This document shows positions 59,771 through 64,000 of a stretch of 64,000 nt of DNA, piece by piece. Origin of the DNA: Archangium lansingense (GTDB lineage: Bacteria > Myxococcota > Myxococcia > Myxococcales > Myxococcaceae); contig NZ_JAPNKA010000001.1 of the NCBI RefSeq assembly GCF_026626635.1, positions 13,208,001-13,272,000 of the forward strand. Reading direction: 5' to 3'. Numbering within the stretch: position 1 is the first letter of the stretch; each line of letters opens with the position of its first letter. Below the pieces are notes generated by a model that had not been told where the DNA came from, did not search any database, and worked only from the letters and a program-made list of their open reading frames with translations. The position numbers and the translations under genes were made by a program.

Positions 59771-59989
59771 GACTCGGACGATCTGGCGGACGATGTCTAC
59801 CTGCCGAGGCGTTGGGGGTTGGCGGGGCTGTACCGAGCCGTGTACGGCATGCGCATCGACCCCTCGAAGGTGGGGGATGCCAAGGTGTTCCGCACCTGGA
59901 GATGGACAGTGGCCCTCATCGTCTCCGAGGAGTTCAAAGAAGCCCTGGAGCGCATTGGGGCCACGGGGACGAAGTTCAAGGCGGTGTAA
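59771..59989 (+). pseudogene. C-terminal fragment of an imm11 (DUF1629) immunity gene
   Basis: After a TGA at 59768 the frame reads DSDDLADDVYLPRRWGLAGL, then YRAVYGMRIDPSKVGDAKVF, RTWRWTVALIVSEEFKEALE and RIGATGTKFKAV, then TAA. This is the conserved end of myxobacterial imm11 proteins. The N-terminal two thirds are absent. It lies head-to-head with the Cys-rich fragment, so a rearrangement joined two different cassettes here. Confidence 0.75.
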
Positions 59990-59990
59990 C

Positions 59991-60059
59991 AGCGGTTGGG
60001 AAACCGCTCGCGAATCCGATGTGAGACGGCCCGTCACCCCCTCGGGAGTGGCGGGCCGT
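59991..60059 (+). terminator. Two hairpins after the imm11 fragment
   Basis: AGCGGTT-ggga-AACCGCT (59991-60008) and a 12-bp stem ACGGCCCGTCAC with GTGGCGGGCCGT (60026-60059, one G-T pair). The second is followed by only GCGTTTA, a weak T-stretch, so termination is possible but not strong. They were probably the terminator of the former imm11 gene. Confidence 0.5.
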
Positions 60060-60395
60060 CGTGCGTTTACAGGACGAGAACGAGCCGGCCGCGCTGCGCG
60101 GCGCGTCAGGCGTGGATGCGCGCGCCTGACGCACCTGCTCCCACCGGGAAACTTGCATTCCCGGTAAGGACGCTGGTACTTTCTTCATCACTCGAACGAA
60201 CTCAGGCACGTTCGCAGTGGGAGAGGGGTGGGGCTCGGAGGCGCGGTAGGCCGGCCCGGGCGTGCGTCGGCGGAATCCTCCTCTGACGAGGGGCGCCCAC
60301 GGTGACGCAGCGCGCAACGCGGGCCCCGGCTCTCAGCGACGTCTTGTTTCTTCGCCGTACGCACGAAGCCGTCCAGCAGCGGAGGGGAGCCATGC
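60060..60395. other. Intergenic stretch, no gene seen
   Basis: No reading frame with coding character, no clear promoter and no repeat was found between the hairpins and the next small gene. Confidence 0.5.
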
Positions 60396-60722
60396 ATGTG
60401 GAACAAGCGTTTTGCATGGCCGAGGGCTACCCAGCTCATCCAGGACGACGCGCGGTGCGCCTCACCGCGCCCCTGCATCGAGCCGGGCAAAGGTGCAACC
60501 ACACTGTCCTTCTACGCCTGGGGCACCACGGGGGACGAGGTGGTCTCCTCCCTGGTGGGCATGGGGCCAACCGCGGATGGCTTCGAGCAGAAATTGGAGG
60601 AAGTGAAGCTCACGACGGCGCCGAAGCAGTACACAATCGGTGCCAGCCGCGTCCGAGACCGGAAGGTGGTGGGTGGCTTCGGCTGGGTAGCCGGTGGAAG
60701 GACGACTATCCAGTGGCACTGA
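60396..60722 (+). CDS. Hypothetical protein before the ROK gene
   Basis: The 108-codon frame has normal codon bias and protein-like segments (GATTLSFYAWGTTGDEVVSS, PTADGFEQKLEEVKLTTAPK, VVGGFGWVAGGRTTIQWH). ATG start without a clear ribosome site. Could be the 3' part of a longer lost gene. No family. Confidence 0.4.
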   Translation: MWNKRFAWPRATQLIQDDARCASPRPCIEPGKGATTLSFYAWGTTGDEVVSSLVGMGPTADGFEQKLEEVKLTTAPKQYTIGASRVRDRKVVGGFGWVAGGRTTIQWH

Positions 60723-60766
60723 CACCCACCGTGCTTCCACGCGGCCGAACGGAGCGTGAGTGCACG

Positions 60767-61993
60767 ATGAAAGTGGGAACGGCGGAAACGACGGTCGACG
60801 CGGCTGGCATGCGCGCGCGGAACAGCAGCCTGCTGCTGAATATGATCTGGCGCGAGCAGCAGATCTCCCGGGCGGAGCTGGCTCGCCGGACGGAGCTGAG
60901 CCCCTCGACAGTGTCCGCCATCGTCGCGGACCTGGATCACTCCGGCCTGGTGCGCAACATCGGCGCTGGGGTGTCTCGTGGCGGCCGTCGCCCTACCCTC
61001 ATCGGCTTCTGCGACGACGCCTTCAGCATCATCGGCGTGGAGATGGGCGCCACCCACGTAACGGTCGTCCTCACGGACCTGCGCGGGCGCGTGCGCGTCC
61101 ACCGGCACTCGCCCCAGCAGGTGCGCGAGGACCCCAAGGGCACGCTCCAGAAGGTGCGCGAGCTGGTGCAGGAGTGCCTGGAGGCCGAGCGCGTGCCGCG
61201 CCGCTCCGTGGTGGGCATGGGCGTGGCCGTCCCGAGCCCCGTCCACCCGTCCTCCCCGGGCAAGCTGTCCCCGCTCATCGTGCCGGCGTGGCGCGACTAC
61301 GACGTGCAGGAGTGGCTCAAGACCGCCTTCGGCATGCCGGTGTTGGTGGACAACGACGCCAACCTGGGCGCGCTGTCGGAGTGCTACTGGGGCGCGGGCG
61401 TCGGGGGCGAGGACCTCACGTACATCAAGCTGGGCACCGGTATCGGCTCCGGCTTCATCATCCACGGGGATGTCTACCGTGGCTCGGGCGGCACCGCCGG
61501 TGAGATTGGCCACATCGCCGTGGACCCGGCTGGCCCGCAGTGCCGGTGCGGGCTGCGCGGGTGCCTCGTCACCCTCATTGGCACCCCGGCGCTGCTGGAC
61601 CGTGCCCGGGAGCTGAATGGCCCCAAGGGCCGCCGTACGCCCACGGTGCGCGAGTTGGTGGAGGATGCGCGCGCGGGCGAGCCGGCCGCGGTGCAGGTCA
61701 TCGACAGCCTGGGGCACTACCTGGGCATCGCCGTTGCGGGCCTGCTCAACCTCATCAACCCGGCCACCGTCGTGCTCGGCGGGGAGATCTCCTCGGTGGG
61801 AGACCTGCTGCTGGACCCCTTGCGCGCCTCGGTGCGCAAGCGGGCGCTGTCCACCTCCATGGCGGAGACGCGCATCGTCACCTCCGCGCTCGGAGACCGG
61901 GCCATCGCCGTTGGCGCGGCCACCCTCGTGCTCCAGGCGGCGCTGCGCGACCGCACCCTCTTTCCCATCCAACACGTCAGGAAGACTGCATGA
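60767..61993 (+). CDS. ROK-family transcriptional regulator
   Basis: The 408-residue protein has an N-terminal winged helix (ISRAELARRTELSPSTVSAI, residues 33-60). A sugar-kinase-like ROK domain follows with VLVDNDANLGAL, GTGIGSGFIIHGDVYRGSGG and the zinc motif GHIAVDPAGPQCRCGLRGCL. The ROK domain probably senses a sugar or its phosphate. First gene of an operon with the glucanase and solute-binding protein, coupled by ATGA overlaps, so the regulator likely responds to glucan fragments. Confidence 0.93.
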   Translation: MKVGTAETTVDAAGMRARNSSLLLNMIWREQQISRAELARRTELSPSTVSAIVADLDHSGLVRNIGAGVSRGGRRPTLIGFCDDAFSIIGVEMGATHVTVVLTDLRGRVRVHRHSPQQVREDPKGTLQKVRELVQECLEAERVPRRSVVGMGVAVPSPVHPSSPGKLSPLIVPAWRDYDVQEWLKTAFGMPVLVDNDANLGALSECYWGAGVGGEDLTYIKLGTGIGSGFIIHGDVYRGSGGTAGEIGHIAVDPAGPQCRCGLRGCLVTLIGTPALLDRARELNGPKGRRTPTVRELVEDARAGEPAAVQVIDSLGHYLGIAVAGLLNLINPATVVLGGEISSVGDLLLDPLRASVRKRALSTSMAETRIVTSALGDRAIAVGAATLVLQAALRDRTLFPIQHVRKTA

Positions 61994-62841
61994 CCCGCAA
62001 CCGTCTCCTCCCATGGCTCGCCGCCATGGTGACCCTCGCGTGTGACCCGGCGGCCAACCGGACCACCAAGCCCGACCCGCTCCCCACCAACCCGCAGCAG
62101 CCAGGTTCGGAGTGGCAGCTGGTGTGGCAGGACGAGTTCGAGGGGACGGCAGGTACCCCGCCCTCCGCCGAGCGCTGGGTGCACGACGTGGGAGGACACG
62201 GCTGGGGCAACGAGCAGTGGGAGTTCAACACCGCGAGGCCGGAGAACGCCTCGCTGGACGGCGCCGGCAACCTGCTCATCACCGCGCGCAAGGAGAGCTA
62301 CCAAGGCCGGAGCTACACGTCGGCGCGGATCAACACCCGCGGACGCTTCGAGCACACCTACGGCCGATTCGAGGCCCGCATCCAGCTTCCGGTGGGGCGC
62401 GGCATCTGGCCGGCGTTCTGGCTGCTGGGCGCGAACCTCGCGGAGGTGGACTGGCCGGAGTGCGGGGAGATCGACATCATGGAGTACCGGGGCCAGCTCC
62501 CGGCGCTCGTCCGCGGCTCGCTGCATGGGCCGGGCTACTCCGGCGGAGGAAACATCGGCTACGAGCACGCCGTCAGTGGCGGCAAGCTCAACGAGGACTT
62601 CCACGTCTACGCGGTGGAGTGGGAGCCGAACCGCATCCGCTGGCTGCTGGATGGCGTCACCTTCTTCGAGACGACGCCCGCGCGCCTGCCCGCTGGGGCT
62701 CGATGGGTGTTCGACCATCCGCACTTCATCATCCTCAACGTGGCGGTGGGCGGGAACTTCGTGGGCCCGCCGGACAACTCCACCGTGTTCCCGCAGCAGA
62801 TGAAGGTGGACTACGTCCGCGTCTACTCGAGGGCGCAATGA
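61990..62841 (+). CDS. GH16 beta-glucanase lipoprotein
   Basis: The 283-residue lipoprotein has a signal ending MVTLAC. The GH16 domain has the catalytic motif CGEIDIMEYRG with nucleophile Glu160 and acid/base Glu165, plus flanking TYGRFEARIQLP and GIWPAFWLLG typical of laminarinases. It cuts beta-1,3 or mixed glucans outside the cell. ATGA overlap with the ROK gene and with the next gene. Confidence 0.94.
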   Translation: MTRNRLLPWLAAMVTLACDPAANRTTKPDPLPTNPQQPGSEWQLVWQDEFEGTAGTPPSAERWVHDVGGHGWGNEQWEFNTARPENASLDGAGNLLITARKESYQGRSYTSARINTRGRFEHTYGRFEARIQLPVGRGIWPAFWLLGANLAEVDWPECGEIDIMEYRGQLPALVRGSLHGPGYSGGGNIGYEHAVSGGKLNEDFHVYAVEWEPNRIRWLLDGVTFFETTPARLPAGARWVFDHPHFIILNVAVGGNFVGPPDNSTVFPQQMKVDYVRVYSRAQ

Positions 62842-64000
62842 AGCCCGCGCTCTGGCTGCTGCCCGTCCTGCTGGTGGCCTGCACCTCGGAGCCCCGCCCG
62901 CGGCCTCCGGGCGTGCTGTTCGTCTCCGTGGAGCAGCAGAGCGCATGGGTGCGCAACTTCAACCCGGTGTTCACCGGGGCGGGAGCGCGATGGCCCACCC
63001 GGGCCGGTGTCTACGAGTGCATGGAGCTGTTCATCCCCTCCACCGGCCAGTGGACGCCCTGGCTGGCGACGGGGCACGCCTGGTCCGAGGACCACCGCAC
63101 GCTGCGCTTCACGCTGCGCGAGGGCGTGCGCTGGTCTGACGGGAAGCCCTTCACCGCCGAGGACGTGGCCTTCACCTTCCAGCTCCTCAAGAAGCACGCG
63201 GCCCTGGACGCGGGCGGCGTGTGGCGCTTCCTCGAGGACGTGCGCGCGGATGGGACGCACGCGGTGGTGTTCCAGTTCTCGCGCGTCTACATCCCCGGCT
63301 TCTCCGAGCTGGCTCACCAGCCGCTCATCCCTCGCCATGTCTGGGAGCACGTGGCGGACCCCGTGACGTTCACCAACCCGGAGCCAGTGGGCACGGGGCC
63401 TTTCACCCAGGTGACCGTCTTCCGCAACCAGGTGTACGAGCTGGGGCGCAATCCGTACTACTGGCAGCCCGGCAAGCCGGCCGTCTCCGCGCTGCGCTTC
63501 CTCGCCTTCCCCACCAATGATCAGGCCAACCTGGCCCTGGTGGAGGGCGAGGTGGACTGGGCCGGCAACTTCGTCCCCTCGGTGGACCGCACCTTCGTCT
63601 CCCGGGACCCGGCGCACCACTCTCGCTGGTTCCCCCTCTTCGGCAGCACCGTCTTCCTCTACCCCAACACCACGCGGCCTCCGCTCGATGATGTGCGCGT
63701 GCGCAAGGCGCTGAGCATGGCGCTGGACCGCGAGCGGCTGGTGGACATCGCCATGTATGGCTACACGCGCCCGGCGGATGCCACGGCCCTCAATGACTCC
63801 TATACGGGCTGGCGGGATGCCGAGGCCGCCAACGGTGCGTGGGTGCGCCATGACGAGGAGGCCGCCAACCGGCTGATGGACGAGGCGGGCCTCAAGCGTG
63901 GCCCGGATGGCATGCGGCTCATGCCGGACGGCACGCCGCTGGAGCTCGAAATCGAGGTGGTGGGCGGCTGGTCGGACTGGGTGCGCGCCGGACAGGTGCT
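62838..64000 (+). CDS. ABC transporter solute-binding lipoprotein (SBP_bac_5 family), 3' end outside window
   Basis: The start MKPALWLLPVLLVAC is a lipoprotein signal. The family-5 signature GVRWSDGKPFTAEDVAFTFQ is near residue 100, followed by PVGTGPFTQV and VRKALSMALDRERLVDIAMY. Members of this family bind oligopeptides or oligosaccharides; in an operon with a GH16 enzyme, glucan oligosaccharides are likely. Permease genes should follow outside the window. 387 codons seen. Confidence 0.93.
   Translation, partial: MKPALWLLPVLLVACTSEPRPRPPGVLFVSVEQQSAWVRNFNPVFTGAGARWPTRAGVYECMELFIPSTGQWTPWLATGHAWSEDHRTLRFTLREGVRWSDGKPFTAEDVAFTFQLLKKHAALDAGGVWRFLEDVRADGTHAVVFQFSRVYIPGFSELAHQPLIPRHVWEHVADPVTFTNPEPVGTGPFTQVTVFRNQVYELGRNPYYWQPGKPAVSALRFLAFPTNDQANLALVEGEVDWAGNFVPSVDRTFVSRDPAHHSRWFPLFGSTVFLYPNTTRPPLDDVRVRKALSMALDRERLVDIAMYGYTRPADATALNDSYTGWRDAEAANGAWVRHDEEAANRLMDEAGLKRGPDGMRLMPDGTPLELEIEVVGGWSDWVRAGQV

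Noticed and set aside
1..64000. CRISPR arrays, insertion sequences, rRNA genes, complete tRNA genes
   Set aside because: No spaced direct-repeat array, transposase motif, rRNA-like stretch or complete tRNA cloverleaf was seen on either strand by eye.

Overview
The window looks like chromosome from a myxobacterium, probably of the Cystobacterineae (Archangium, Cystobacter, Hyalangium type). This is inferred from the very high GC content, the strong third-position G/C bias, and several families largely restricted to myxobacteria: DUF2381, DUF2378/TIGR02265, DUF2380-type toxins, imm11 immunity proteins and kinase-tail proteins. No database was searched; all names rest on motifs read in the sequence.

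Layout. 1-10.7 kb holds an ankyrin protein behind a secreted catalase with four palindromes upstream, a saccharopine-dehydrogenase-like protein divergent from a fatty-acid-hydroxylase family protein, a styrene-monooxygenase-like flavoprotein, a class V aminotransferase, a GAF/PAS histidine kinase and a C40 peptidase. 10.9-16.5 kb holds a large membrane protein, a formaldehyde-dehydrogenase-like Zn-ADH and, divergent from it, a haem-dependent N-demethylase. 16.5-18.4 kb is a scar: two damaged trypsin-like lipoproteases flanked by a direct repeat of the demethylase 3' end. 18.4-23 kb is a candidate conflict module (macro domain, P-loop NTPase, 42-residue TPR protein). 23-29.2 kb holds a DUF2381 pair, an M4 metalloprotease, a Cys-rich lipoprotein and a Uma2 nuclease-like protein. 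29.3-32.8 kb is a polymorphic toxin/immunity cassette.

33-37.3 kb holds branched-chain amino-acid and acyl-CoA metabolism (MocR regulator, ilvE, thioesterase, 3-hydroxyisobutyryl-CoA hydrolase-like). 37.3-38.4 kb is a small island of lower GC. 38.4-42.6 kb is a MoxR/DUF58/transglutaminase operon. 42.6-51.3 kb holds an MFS pseudogene, a CysQ-like phosphatase, a Bor-like lipoprotein, an Xre regulator with a recognisable promoter and operator, a chemoreceptor-like protein, an aldo/keto reductase, an L,D-transpeptidase and a C1q-like protein. 51.5-56.8 kb holds a DUF2378 protein, a beta-barrel protein with an EEP-family lipoprotein, an HxlR regulator divergent from a serine hydrolase, and an ACT protein. 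56.9-60 kb is a graveyard of toxin and immunity fragments containing one intact member of a modular family also present at 32 kb. 60.8-64 kb is a ROK regulator, GH16 glucanase and ABC solute-binding protein operon for beta-glucan use, running off the right edge.

Most interesting points: (i) the macro/NTPase/TPR module; (ii) two separate toxin/immunity loci sharing an undescribed modular protein family built from repeated head and tail modules, surrounded by fragments; (iii) clear candidate operators at the catalase, MocR/ilvE, Xre and HxlR promoters; (iv) the divergent formaldehyde producer/consumer pair; (v) genes with in-frame TAA codons, read here as decay.
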